DNA of 64,000 nucleotides from Rhipicephalus microplus (Eukaryota > Arthropoda > Arachnida > Ixodida > Ixodidae), in the NCBI RefSeq assembly GCF_043290135.1, contig NC_134710.1:1054001-1118000 (forward strand), in the 5' to 3' direction. The notes beneath the pieces were generated by a model that was not told where the DNA came from, ran no database searches, and was given only the letters and a program-made list of their open reading frames with translations. The stretch's first letter is position 1, and every line of letters starts with the position of its first letter. Shown here piece by piece: positions 36,757 through 46,241 of this stretch. The position numbers were made by a program, and so were the translations under genes.

Positions 36757-37683
36757 TCAAATGGTTGACCAGTTGCACACCAGCCAGCTCTAACTGGATG
36801 ACCATGTACATTCAACTGGCTGACCAATGGCGCACCAATCAGCTTCAATTGGATGACCTGTTGGCACCAGTTGGCTTGAACTGGATCACCACATGTTTTC
36901 AACTGGTTAACCATTTGGGCACCAGTCAGCTTCTATTGGATGACCTGTTGGGTGCCAGTTCACTCTAACTGGGGGACCATACGTTTTCAACTGGTTAACC
37001 AGTTGGACACCAATTCACGTGAGCTGGTTAACCGGTTGGCTTTAACTGGATCATTATGTGTTTGACTGGCTGACCAATGGCGCACCAATCAGCTTCAATT
37101 GGATGACCTGTTGGCACCAGTTGGCATGAACTGGATCACCACATGTTTTCAACTGGTTAACCATTTGAACACCAATTGTCATTGACTGGTTGACCAATTG
37201 CACTCCAGTATCTTTAATTGGATGACCATATGTGTTCAACTGGCTAAACAGTTGAGCACCAGTTGGCTTTAACTGGATCACCATACGTGTTCAACTGGTT
37301 AACCAATTGGGCGCCAATCAGCTTCTATTGGATAACCAGTTGGCTTTAACTGGATAACCATTTGGACGCCAATTTACATTGACTGGTTGAATAGGTGGAC
37401 ACCAGTTATCTAGAATTGGTTGACCAATTGGACACCAGTTAGCTTTAACTGGTTGCAGTGAAAAGAAAGCTGGGCACCAATTAAGATTCGGTTACGTCCA
37501 GTTAAATATAATTGGAAAACCAATTGGCCACCGGCACTGTCCAAATGGTTCACCAATTGGACGTAAACTGGTCTACCAATTGGATATAATTGGTACGCTC
37601 CCAACTGGTGGCGAAATTCCAATTGGTCGAGAACCAATTCGTAGCAATTGGTATTTGTCCAATTGGACCCATTGATTTTTTTT
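36757..37683. promoter_or_regulatory. Right subterminal CCARYTGG array (copy 2)
   Basis: About 930 bp are filled with variants of CCAATTGG. Perfect palindromes begin at 37303, 37424, 37520, 37553, 37576, 37619 and 37659, concentrated near the end. Further inside, forms such as CCAGTTGG, CCAACTGG and CAATTGGAT dominate. Many are paired as TCAACTGGTTAACCAATTGG or relatives, two sites whose starts are 12 bp apart. One pair at 36988-37005 is the perfect 18-nt palindrome CAACTGGTTAACCAGTTG. A ~250 bp internal tandem duplication is visible (near 36815 and 37065). The right array is about three times longer than the left one. Confidence 0.8.
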
Positions 37684-37690
37684 GACTGGG
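37659..37690 (-). repeat. Right terminal inverted repeat of copy 2
   Basis: This is the inverted counterpart of 22013-22044 and ends GACTGGG at 37690. A perfect CCAATTGG (37659-37666) forms its inner edge. The flanking DNA changes to I-clade LINE sequence immediately afterwards. The same right end in copy 1 is 15418-15449, with different DNA after it. Confidence 0.85.
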
Positions 37691-40600
37691 TTGTGTGTAG
37701 TGTGATCTGTATACTGTTGGCCAATTTCCAATTCTCGGTTTGACAACATGCAGTGTTTTCTGTCTGCCTATCCCATAGGCGCTGCCAGCACGCCCTGAGC
37801 TCCCGTCGTAGAAATGGTTTCAGATCAAGCGCAGGGACAGCTACAGATGTATTGGCGCCAGTGTTGTCTTGAGCAGATGCGGCCAGCTGATCTGCCAATA
37901 CGTTTCCAGCGATTTCGCTGTGCCCCGGCACTTAGCAGACTACAACATGTCATTTAAGAGCGTAGATAGTGAATAACAGAAAGTACAAGGACAGAATTTT
38001 TATGTTTTCCCAGAGTTTTCAGAGCCGTCACTACGCTCAGCTAATGTCTGAAAATTACCTCGCATTGTACTTGTAGTTTCTTAATATGCTTGACAGTCAC
38101 AGATACCGCGTGAGCCTCTGCTGTGAAGATGCTTGTTTCGGAGTGCAGAATACCGAAGTTGGAGAAAGATGGGCCAACAGCTGCATAGAACACACCAGTG
38201 TGAGACTTCGAACCATCTGTGAAAAATTCTGCGCAAGTGCACTTGTGTTGGAGTTCGAGGAAGTGCGTGCGGATATGTACACAAGGTGCGCGTTTAGTGA
38301 CTTCAATGAAAGATAGATCGCAGTCTATAACTTGCCACTTCCATGGTGGCAGATATACTGCTGGAGCGATCAGACGTTCTAAAAGTGCCACAGTTGTTTC
38401 CTCAGCGAGCCTCCTGACACGAAGTGAGTAGAGCTGTCTCAGCGAAGGACGATTATTGAACAAGGTACAGTTGGACAGATCATTAATTCTGGAGTGAGCA
38501 GGATGTTCCTCATCAGCGTTAACCTTAAAATAGTATGTAAAAGACAGGTAACATCTCTACAGGTGGAGCGACCATTCATTTGATTCTACCTACAGACTCT
38601 CTGCGGGGCTAGTTCGAAAAGCACCCGTAGAGAGGTGGATGCCTAGATGATGGACAAGGTCGAGAATCTTTAAGGCTGATGGTGTAGCAAACTGATACAT
38701 TATAGCACCGTAATCTAGGCATGTGCGTACGAGGCTTTTATATAAATTCATCAGACATTTCCTGTTACTGCCCCATGTAGTTTGTGATAACACTTTCAAA
38801 ATATTCATGGTTTTTAAACACCTGTATTTTAAATGCTTGATGTATGGGATGAAGGTTAGTTTTGTGTCTAATATTAGGCCCAGCAACTTTTGCTCTGTCT
38901 TCACAGACAGACCATGCAGGTCAATCTCGGGATCGGGATGAACGCCCCTCTTTCGGCAGAACAAGATGCAGGTACTCTTTTGCGCGTTCAGTTTAAAACC
39001 ATTCTCATCTGCCTATTGAAAGACCTTGTTCAAACTTAATTGAACCTGACGTTCACACACTGAGAGGTTACAGGACTTAAAACCGACCTGCACGTCGTCA
39101 ACATACGTACAGTAAAACATATTTAGTGGAATAATGAGGCGCAAAGAGTTTATTTTGACTATAAAAAGTGTACAACTCAATACTCCTCTTTGCGGCACTC
39201 TTGTTTCTTGAACAAATGTGCGGGACAACACAGTGCCCACTCGAACATGGAATGTCTGATTAGACAGGTAGCTTTCGATTATTTTCAACATTCTGCCCCG
39301 CACCCCTAGGTGTGACAGGTCTCTGAGTATGTCAAAGTGCCACGTAGTGTCACAGGCGTCCTTCATATCGAGAACACTGACAGAAAGAATTGTTTATGAA
39401 TGAAAGCATCACGAATTTGTGCCTCGATACGGACAAGGTGGTCAGTGGTCGACTGAGCCTCTCGAAACCCACACTGGTATGGGTAGTAGACCATTAACTT
39501 CAAGGAATTGAATCAAGCGCCTGCTAATCATTTTCTCAAAGACCTTGCAAAGACAGCTGGTTAATGCTATTGGCCTGTAGCTGGAAACTGAGGCTGGGTC
39601 CTTGCTTTGTTTTCGAATTGGGATAACGATAGCTTCTCCAGTCTGAGGGTAGCTCGCCGGAAAATCATATCGCATTATACAGGGAGAGGAGGGCTTTCTG
39701 GGTTTCAGTGGGCAGGTGTTTTAATATTTCATATGCCACACGGTCCAGGCCTGGGGTAGATTTATTGCAGCAGATAAGTGAGGCTTGTAGTTCAGCCAAA
39801 CAGAAAGGTTCATTGTATGCCTCATGTGTTGTAGATTTGGGCTCTAATCTCTATTTTTATATTTTGCTTTTGTATCGTCGGAATGCTGGACTGTAATGGA
39901 ACAAGCTGGAGACCTGTTCGAAGTGTGCACCAAGGGAGTTCGCTTGGTCTTCCAAACTATTGCCTTGTGTGTTTACTAGAGGAAGAGTATGTGGTTCTCG
40001 TCCTACTACCCTATTGACCATTCTCCTGACTCTTGCTTCATGTGTATATGTAGTGATTCCTCATAAAAACCTCTACCAGCTCTCCCTCCTGGCCTGTCGA
40101 CACATTCTCCAGGCTTGGGACTTGGTGTTTTTTAAATTGATAAAATTTTCAGTGGTCGGAGAGTCTCGAAGCAGTCTCCATGCTTTCTTTTGTTGTTTGC
40201 GAGCATTTCGGCATTCACTGTTCCACCAGGATACTCGTCGTTTTCTGCCCAGTCCAGATGTTTGCAGAATGCACTTAGTTGCAGCTTCAATAACAAAAGC
40301 AGTAAAGTATTGTACAGCTGCATCTAAGCTAGAACCGCATATGTCAGTCCAATTTAAGCTAGCAGCCTTGCAAAACTGGTCCCAATTGGCTTTTTCAATC
40401 AGCCATTTGGGAACCTATGAAGGACTTTCATTTGGTACTGCTGAGCTCAGAACTACAGGATAGTGGTCACTTTGAAAAGGATTATTAATGACCTTCCAGT
40501 AAAGTAGTGGAAGAAGCGATGGAGATACAATGCTTAGGTCGATTGACGAGTAGGTATGGTTAGTGAGGCTATAATATGTTGCCTCTTTCCTATTGAGGAG

Positions 40601-41083
40601 ATACGCGCCTGAGGAGAAAAGAAACTGTTCAATCAGATGACCTCGTGCATCACAGCACGAGTCACTCCACAGACTGTGTGTAAAATCTCCAAGGAAAAGA
40701 TACAATTCTGGAAGTTTATCAATTAACGCCTGGAATTCTTGTTTACTAAGTTGGTGCTGAGGAGGTATATAAATAGAGCAAATTGCGACCAGTTTAATCA
40801 AGATAACGGCTCAGACGGCTACTGCCTCAAGAGACGTCTGAAGTGGTAAATGTGTACAGGCAGTTCCTGGATCCACAACAATGGCAACACCACCGGATGA
40901 CGTGACTGAATCATTATGATCCTTTCAAAACATAGCGTAATAACGTAGAAAGTTTGTGTGTTTCGGTTTCAAGTGTGTCTCTTGTACGCACAGCACTCTT
41001 GCTGTATGTTTGTCTAAAAGCTCTTGAATATCGTCGAGGTTTTTCAGCAGTCTTCTGACGTTCCACTGTATTATTTGTGTCAT
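37691..41083 (-). pseudogene. LINE A ORF2 (endonuclease, reverse transcriptase, RNase H), decayed and truncated
   Basis: ORF2 starts at 41083 (MTQIIQWNVRRLL). A TGA at 40925-40927 is the 53rd codon, in the endonuclease, whose later part (FLGDFTHSLWSD, SDHYPVV) lies at 40800-40420. Reverse transcriptase blocks follow: SSYRPIALTSCL near 39570, a degraded palm and YVDDVQ near 39100, and a thumb at 38960-38590. The RNase H begins FFTDGSKSHTG near 38230 and ends with MPGHSEIAGN at 37931. Several frameshifts separate these blocks. The last residues run into the transposon end. Not functional. Confidence 0.8.
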
Positions 41084-41127
41084 TGTTAATCTGTGTGGTG
41101 CTGTGTGTACAAAGGTGTAGTCTTACG

Positions 41128-42408
41128 TTACAGGGTCCTTAGGAGACCCTGTAAAGAGCTGCGCCTCTCCTTCGGCGTCTCGGGCGCCGGAGTAGTCGTA
41201 CTTGTATCCATCGCCTCTTGTGAGGTGGTGGATGGTGCCTGCTCAACAGACCTGTTCACAAAACTTTCGTACCCAACTACACTTGCAGTGGTCCAAGGTC
41301 CGGCAGATTGGGGAGTCTGCTGACCCTGTTTGTTAGGTGGCGGAGCAGTACTGGCTGCTCCAGCCGGGGGCGCTTGTGGCGCACCCGCAGTCTCACTCTG
41401 TGCGACTTTTGCAGGCACGGAAAGATGCGGCGCGGCGCTCCGGCGCGTCACATCGTCGAAGGAGGGGCTGGACTGATGGATGGAGAACCATTTACGTGCT
41501 TCTTGAAAGGACAGATTGAACTTCACTTTAATCTCTAGGATATGTTTTTCTTTCTTCCAGATTGGGCACGATCTCGAGTAGGCAGCATGGTCTAATTCAC
41601 AGTTCGCACAGCATGATGTGTTTGAAGCACACGTATCTGATGTGTGCTCGTTAGATGCACATTTTGCACAAGTAATGCGCCCTCTGCAACTTTGTGACCC
41701 ATGTCCAAAGCGCTGGCACTTGAAACATCTGGGAGGGTTTGGCACATAGGGCCTGACACAGAGCTTGCAGTAGACAGTTTCAATTGAATCAGGTAAGTCA
41801 CTGGTACCAAAGGTGATGATTATTTGTTTTGTGGGTGTTTCCTTTTTGTCTCGTTGTATAATTATTATTTGGACCTTGACTACATTCTGGTCTTGCCAGC
41901 GTTCCAATAATTCACTTTCGGACAGTCCAAGCAGGTCGTCAGAGACCAAACCGCGCACTGTATTCATGGACCTGTGTGGGCCCACAGAGACTGGGACATC
42001 CCCAAACGCTACCAGTTTAGGTAAGTTGTCGTATTGGAGCTTGTCGCAAACCTCCAAAAGGAGGTCGCCGCTTCCAAACTTCGTTACACGATATCCTGGG
42101 CCGATTGCTTCGGTGAGTGTTTTCGAGACAAGAAAAGGTGAGATTGCTCGGACTGTTTTGTTCTCTTTCTGGCTATGCATGACATGAAACTTGGGGAAGG
42201 ATTGCTTTGGTTTGGGAAAAAGAAACGGTTCTTCGGTGTGCCACCTTTTCGGGCGGCGATCAGGCAGAGGGGGAAAAGGTTGGCCAAGCAGATTGTGTAC
42301 AGTTCCGCGGCGATGGTGGCCACCCACCACCGAGCCCAACAAGGGGACGCTACAAGGTTGAATAGTGAATACTTGGAGACGCCGGCCATGCATCGTCGCT
42401 ATAACCAA
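41128..42408 (-). CDS. LINE A ORF1, gag-like nucleic-acid-binding protein
   Basis: An intact 426-residue frame. The N-terminal half carries the conserved region of tick I-clade ORF1 proteins. The centre has tandem CCHC knuckles (CFKCQRFGHGSQSC, CAKCASNEHTSDTC and a divergent third, CCANCELDH). The C-terminus is Pro/Ala/Ser/Thr-rich. Such proteins bind LINE RNA and act as chaperones during target-primed reverse transcription. It ends 44 bp before the ORF2 start on the same strand. Its intact frame contrasts with the decayed ORF2. Confidence 0.75.
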   Translation of the reverse strand: MVIATMHGRRLQVFTIQPCSVPLLGSVVGGHHRRGTVHNLLGQPFPPLPDRRPKRWHTEEPFLFPKPKQSFPKFHVMHSQKENKTVRAISPFLVSKTLTEAIGPGYRVTKFGSGDLLLEVCDKLQYDNLPKLVAFGDVPVSVGPHRSMNTVRGLVSDDLLGLSESELLERWQDQNVVKVQIIIIQRDKKETPTKQIIITFGTSDLPDSIETVYCKLCVRPYVPNPPRCFKCQRFGHGSQSCRGRITCAKCASNEHTSDTCASNTSCCANCELDHAAYSRSCPIWKKEKHILEIKVKFNLSFQEARKWFSIHQSSPSFDDVTRRSAAPHLSVPAKVAQSETAGAPQAPPAGAASTAPPPNKQGQQTPQSAGPWTTASVVGYESFVNRSVEQAPSTTSQEAMDTSTTTPAPETPKERRSSLQGLLRTL

Positions 42409-42918
42409 ATATAACTACCCAAGATTGTGTAACTACACAAAGTTAACCCTCTCCGCCAGAAAATTTGGAAGTAAAAGGAAAAGAGAAGTTGACAGGACAG
42501 ATAAAAAATGAGAGATAAAGACGAAGATGTAGGTAGAGAGAGAGATAGGAAAAGACTGCCGATTTCCCCTCGGTGGGTCAGCCCAGGTGTGCCATCTACG
42601 TGAAGCCGGGGCCGAAGGGGTGTGTTGCCTCTGCCGGGGAGCCTTAAAGATCCAATAGCCCAGCGTCGGCTCTACCCCCAGGATCCCCTTTTCCCCGGAC
42701 ACGGCAAAGCCACGCACGGCTGGGCGTGGGAAGGAGTCGAAACCCCCCCCCCCCCCCCCTATTAGCTCGAGTCCGTGGTGTCGCTACACACCAAACGCCT
42801 GCTTGCACAGGCGCCCCTGCGGGGAAATAATATGTTCACATTTTATGTTTTATTGGCCTCTAAACTAAAGGAATAATTCACTTCAGCAGCGAATGAAGTA
42901 CAAACGTTGCCAGAATAT

Positions 42919-43328
42919 TGTCACGGGGTCGTGACGTGGCCGAAGACAGGAGACTTCGTGTTAAGATTTAACTGTTTATTTGGGCGAACCTGTGCCTGGT
43001 AAAAGGAAAGTCCAATTACAGCAGCAGTCTCGCACAGATAGCAGTCTCGGACTGATAGCGGCGAACAGAGCGTCGGCCTTCGATCAACAACTACTGACAA
43101 GTGGCGAAGCGCGTCGGCATTTATACTCTTGCCATCGAATGTTCTAGCGTTATCGCTGGCGGTGGCGTAGGTTCCAGAACAATCTGTACCGTTCGCACAG
43201 TGGGCGTGATCTTATCGAAATGATCTACTACAGTCCGGAACCTTCTGGAAAACTGCAGGCGCGGTTTACGCTGAGAATCGTGTGGTGTTTTGGGACGATA
43301 ACGAAAACTTGGGAAATGGAACGTGGCA
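42919..43328 (-). mobile_element. Solo LTR of a Ty3/gypsy-type element
   Basis: A 410-bp unit that on the minus strand begins TGCCACG and ends GTGACA, flanked by the 4-bp duplication ATAT (42915-42918 and 43329-43332). On that strand it carries TATAAATGC and, further on, CAAATAAAC, the expected promoter and polyadenylation signals of an LTR. No internal region is attached, so it probably arose by LTR-LTR recombination. Unlike the other LTRs in the window. Confidence 0.65.
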
Positions 43329-43332
43329 ATAT

Positions 43333-44112
43333 TGTGAAAAAAGTAGAAATAGATAGCATGTTGACTCACATGGTGGCTTAATTTTTGCAGTGTAGCGATT
43401 CAAGTAAAAATGTGGCTTATGTATTATTGTATAGCATGCATTATTAATAAAACATACAGAAAGTTTCAAAAGAGTAGTTTTTGTTTTAAATGAGAACAAA
43501 AAATTTACATATGAACAACCACATGGTAGCAGAAAGCTTGCCTATGCCCCACCTTCACTGCATAACACGTCAGCGCAAACGAGGGATTTTGGGCATCGAA
43601 TAATGCATGTCATACAACTGCTTGTTGCTTCTTTTAGTAATACTGCTCTATAGAACATCAAAAATTGCAATACTGCAGAGACGGTATCTTCCCCCTATGA
43701 AATGATATATCTTAAGTGTACACGTACATAATTCGATATTGTGCCCACCAGAAATTACACCCGATCCGTAATTTCCTATTGCGATTTGAACTTTTACACT
43801 AAACGGGCTTATACTTAAAAGATTTCAGGAGCTATTTAAAAATACCAAGATGAAAATGTTAAAATCCCTCCGGCAATGATGACAGAAGAGTCATTTATGA
43901 GCACGATATCGAATAATCTGTAGCGTGCATGTCTAGGATAGTACATTTCATTATGCACACCATAGTAAAGAATCACACATCGGTGTATACTTGAAGCATC
44001 ATAAAAATAGCTTAGGTAAGTTATACTTTCATTCAGTCTTTCAATATTATTAAGACCATGTGTATTAATTATGATTGATGCTACTAAAGCCTCCTGAATT
44101 GGAACAAATTTT
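43333..44112. other. Unassigned AT-rich DNA
   Basis: No gene, repeat or motif could be supported in this stretch. Confidence 0.4.
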
Positions 44113-44150
44113 GGAGCACCAAATTTTCATTTTGGAAAATTTGGTGCTCC
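44113..44150. repeat. Perfect hairpin next to SINE head
   Basis: GGAGCACCAAATTTTC (44113-44128) pairs with its exact reverse complement at 44135-44150 across a 6-nt loop. It directly adjoins the truncated Ruka head. Confidence 0.7.
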
Positions 44151-44239
44151 GAAAAATCCCGCCGCAGCCGGGATTCCATTCCAGGACCTGCGGGTCAGCA
44201 GCCGAGTACCTTAGCCACTAGACCACCACGGCGGGCAGA
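44151..44239 (-). mobile_element. Ruka SINE, tRNA-like head only
   Basis: In reverse orientation it reads CCGCCGTGGTGGTCTAGTGG, the GCTGCTGACCCGCAGG block and the B-box region, then stops at CCGGCTGCGGCGGG. The body and tail are missing and are replaced by the hairpin at 44113-44150. Confidence 0.75.
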
Positions 44240-45655
44240 ACACCATCTGAATAAAATTGTATTTCATTAAATAACATTCTAAATAGACCTACGTGGTTAT
44301 CAAGAGATATGGTAGACAAATGCTGCCATATCTGCGCTGCAACGCTAGTGACATGCAACGCTAGAGACTTACACAGTCACCCCTGCGTTTCCTTAAGATG
44401 ACGTCAAAAATAAAGGTTGTTTTTCTTGCCAACCTATTATACTGCAGGGCGTAACTTGACATCATTTGGCTAGTGTCACAAAGCCAACCTCTTCCGGCAC
44501 TTATATCCCTCTGTGCTGAAACTGAACGATTCAACAAATTTGTTTTCTTTTTACAGCGATGTTTTAAGTGGCCATGGCATTGTGTATACTCAAAAACCTC
44601 CTATAGTGTTCTCTAGAAAGCAGTGCGCAAATAAAAAAAAAAGAAACCTCACAGAGTACTTTATGCATACGCCTCAGACGACTTGAAGGCAAGAGACACT
44701 TTGTTTTTATTGCGATAGCAATTACATGGACATTCTCAGCTGGTTTTTGCCACCGTCAGAGGAGTAGGCAGAATGTTTTTTGGAGGAAGAGGGAAGGGTG
44801 AGCCTTGATATCAAGGAGGTGACATGTTCCCGTTGTGTCGCTCCCCCCCCATCTATGCCACTGGCCGTCATGTTTGGCATGATGTCCCAATAGATAACAT
44901 TCCTCCGCACATTGCGTGTTAAAGCGCGCGAGCAGGGGCAACGAACGCAGCTAAAGCAGAAATAAAGATAGCCGGCCTATCTCCTTTGCCCGGAGGGCGG
45001 ACGCGGTAACATTATGCCACGTGCCAGGACTGCTATCGATTGTTACTCAAGCAGAGCAGGATGGGACTAGGGGAGAAGGGGGGGGGGGGAGGTGTTATGA
45101 ATTTTGACTTTAAGGGTGTGATTGCTGGCGTGCGCGCTGTTTCGGTAGGCATTAAAGATGGCTGGTATAACTTTCTACCTTGCACTCTCAATGACGCGAA
45201 CAGACTGTGCAAAAAACACAAGGCCTGTGTGGTAGGCACAGCACAGTCACAGGGAAAGCTAGAAGAGCGACCTTTCAGAGCCTTTTCAAAACACTCATTA
45301 GGTAACTACAGCAAGCACACTTGCTTGGTACCACCAGGGCATTAATAATAAACTTTTGGGTAGTTGGCTGGCATTCGCTAAGCTATTTTTCATCATTCTT
45401 CTGAGAAGCTTGTTATCCGCTAAACACTTGCTAGAAATTTTGTGCCAATTGTCCATGTAGTGGCTGATGATGAGGAATTATGGCTGAAATGGGTATGCGC
45501 CACAGTTAATATGGAAACAAGAATAAGCTTTTGTAATGGGTTGCAGCATTGGGCAGCGCACTCGTTACGCTAATCACATTGTGCGATGACTGGTTGTTCT
45601 TTCGCTGTTGTAAAACGCTTTATAAGTCGTATTAACGCGATTGCTTTCCCGACAT
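44240..45655. other. Unassigned repeat-like DNA
   Basis: No gene recognised. The segment from ~44702 (ATTGCGATAGCAATTACATGG) resembles the start of a dispersed tick repeat whose other end may be near 45960-45995 (CAGCTTTCGCTGTAAATG). A poly-G run occurs near 45080-45090. Confidence 0.35.
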
Positions 45656-45902
45656 CAAGCCTGCCTAAGGCAAGTTTGATAACAAATCACAAGCACCGGA
45701 GTAGCTCAGCGGTAGAATACTGGGCTCAAACCCAGGAGACCTGGGTTTGAGCCCCACTGTGCCAATGGTGCTAGGTCATGCCTGCCTAAGGCAAGTATGA
45801 CAACAAGTTACAAGCACCGGCGTAACTCAGTGGTAGAATATTCGGCTGGCACTCAGCGGACCCGGGTTCAAGCCCCACTGTGTCATTAGTGCAAGGTTCT
45901 TT
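45656..45902 (+). repeat. Two tandem tRNA-like units (~122 bp period)
   Basis: Two similar blocks each begin CCTGCCTAAGGCAAGT and contain a tRNA-like segment: one at about 45695-45766 and one at about 45815-45887. Both have D-arm/A-box (TAGCTCAGCGGTAGAAT, TAACTCAGTGGTAGAAT) and T-arm/B-box-like sequence (GGGTTTGAGCCCC, GGGTTCAAGCCCC). The first has a 5-bp anticodon stem with loop CTCAAAC. The acceptor stems pair poorly and there is no leucine-type long arm, so these look like a tRNA-derived repeat and not working tRNA genes. Confidence 0.6.
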
Positions 45903-46028
45903 TTCTAATGTGGTTACTGACACCAGCGGCGGCGGCGGACAACACGCAACTGCACGTGACCTGAGTTGTGATCTCATAACAGCTTTCGCTGTAAATGTGC
46001 TTCACTTTCTAGAACGGCCATATTAGGG

Positions 46029-46241
46029 TGTTGGACCTCTGAGCCTTACTGCTGCGGCGCGGCTCACATCGAGCAAAGAACACGTCTTGCCAGATGAAAG
46101 GCCTTAATGGAACTCAAGAAGAAAGAAAAAACAAGGGTGCGCTGGCGCTACCGCGAGGCCAAGCGTCAGCTCGTGAGGAGGCTCAATAATGATGATGGCT
46201 GTTCATCTACTGCAAGGGATGAATAAAGGGAAGTCACAACA
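46029..46241 (-). repeat. BEL/Pao 3' LTR
   Basis: 213 bp, TGTTGG...CACAACA on the plus strand, matching 56904-57118 at about 88%. The internal side (46242 onward) reads as a purine-rich tract on the element strand, as expected for the polypurine tract. Confidence 0.8.

Larger units (their letters stand above)
22013..37690. mobile_element. Giant CACTA-like DNA transposon with BEN gene, copy 2 (complete, 15,678 bp)
   Basis: The element runs from CCCAGTCAAAAAAA at 22013 to the inverted counterpart ending GACTGGG at 37690. The left end interrupts a gypsy pol reading frame after codon 749. The right end abuts the coding strand of an I-clade LINE. Inside are a minus-strand tnp2-type transposase and a plus-strand BEN-domain protein, transcribed divergently. 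The Asp/Glu-bearing tnp2 transposase and subterminal repeats place it near the CMC (CACTA/Mirage/Chapaev) superfamily, although the ends read CCCAG rather than the usual CACTA/CACWG. No matching 2-3 bp target-site duplication is seen (CAT on the left, TTG on the right). At 15.7 kb it is large for an animal DNA transposon. Confidence 0.85.
37691..42811 (-). mobile_element. I-clade LINE A, 3' end cut at the transposon
   Basis: Read on the minus strand, it has a 5' UTR (~42811-42410) shared with LINE B, a gag-like ORF1, then ORF2 with endonuclease, reverse transcriptase and RNase H. This is the domain order of the I/Jockey group with RNase H. It stops at 37691, where transposon copy 2 ends, before the expected 3' UTR and tail. 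A 17-C homopolymer at 42743-42759 interrupts the 5' UTR relative to LINE B. Confidence 0.8.

Noticed and set aside
45695..45766. Functional tRNA-Leu(CAA) gene
   Set aside because: The loop would give a CAA anticodon, but there is no long variable arm and the acceptor stem has several mismatches.
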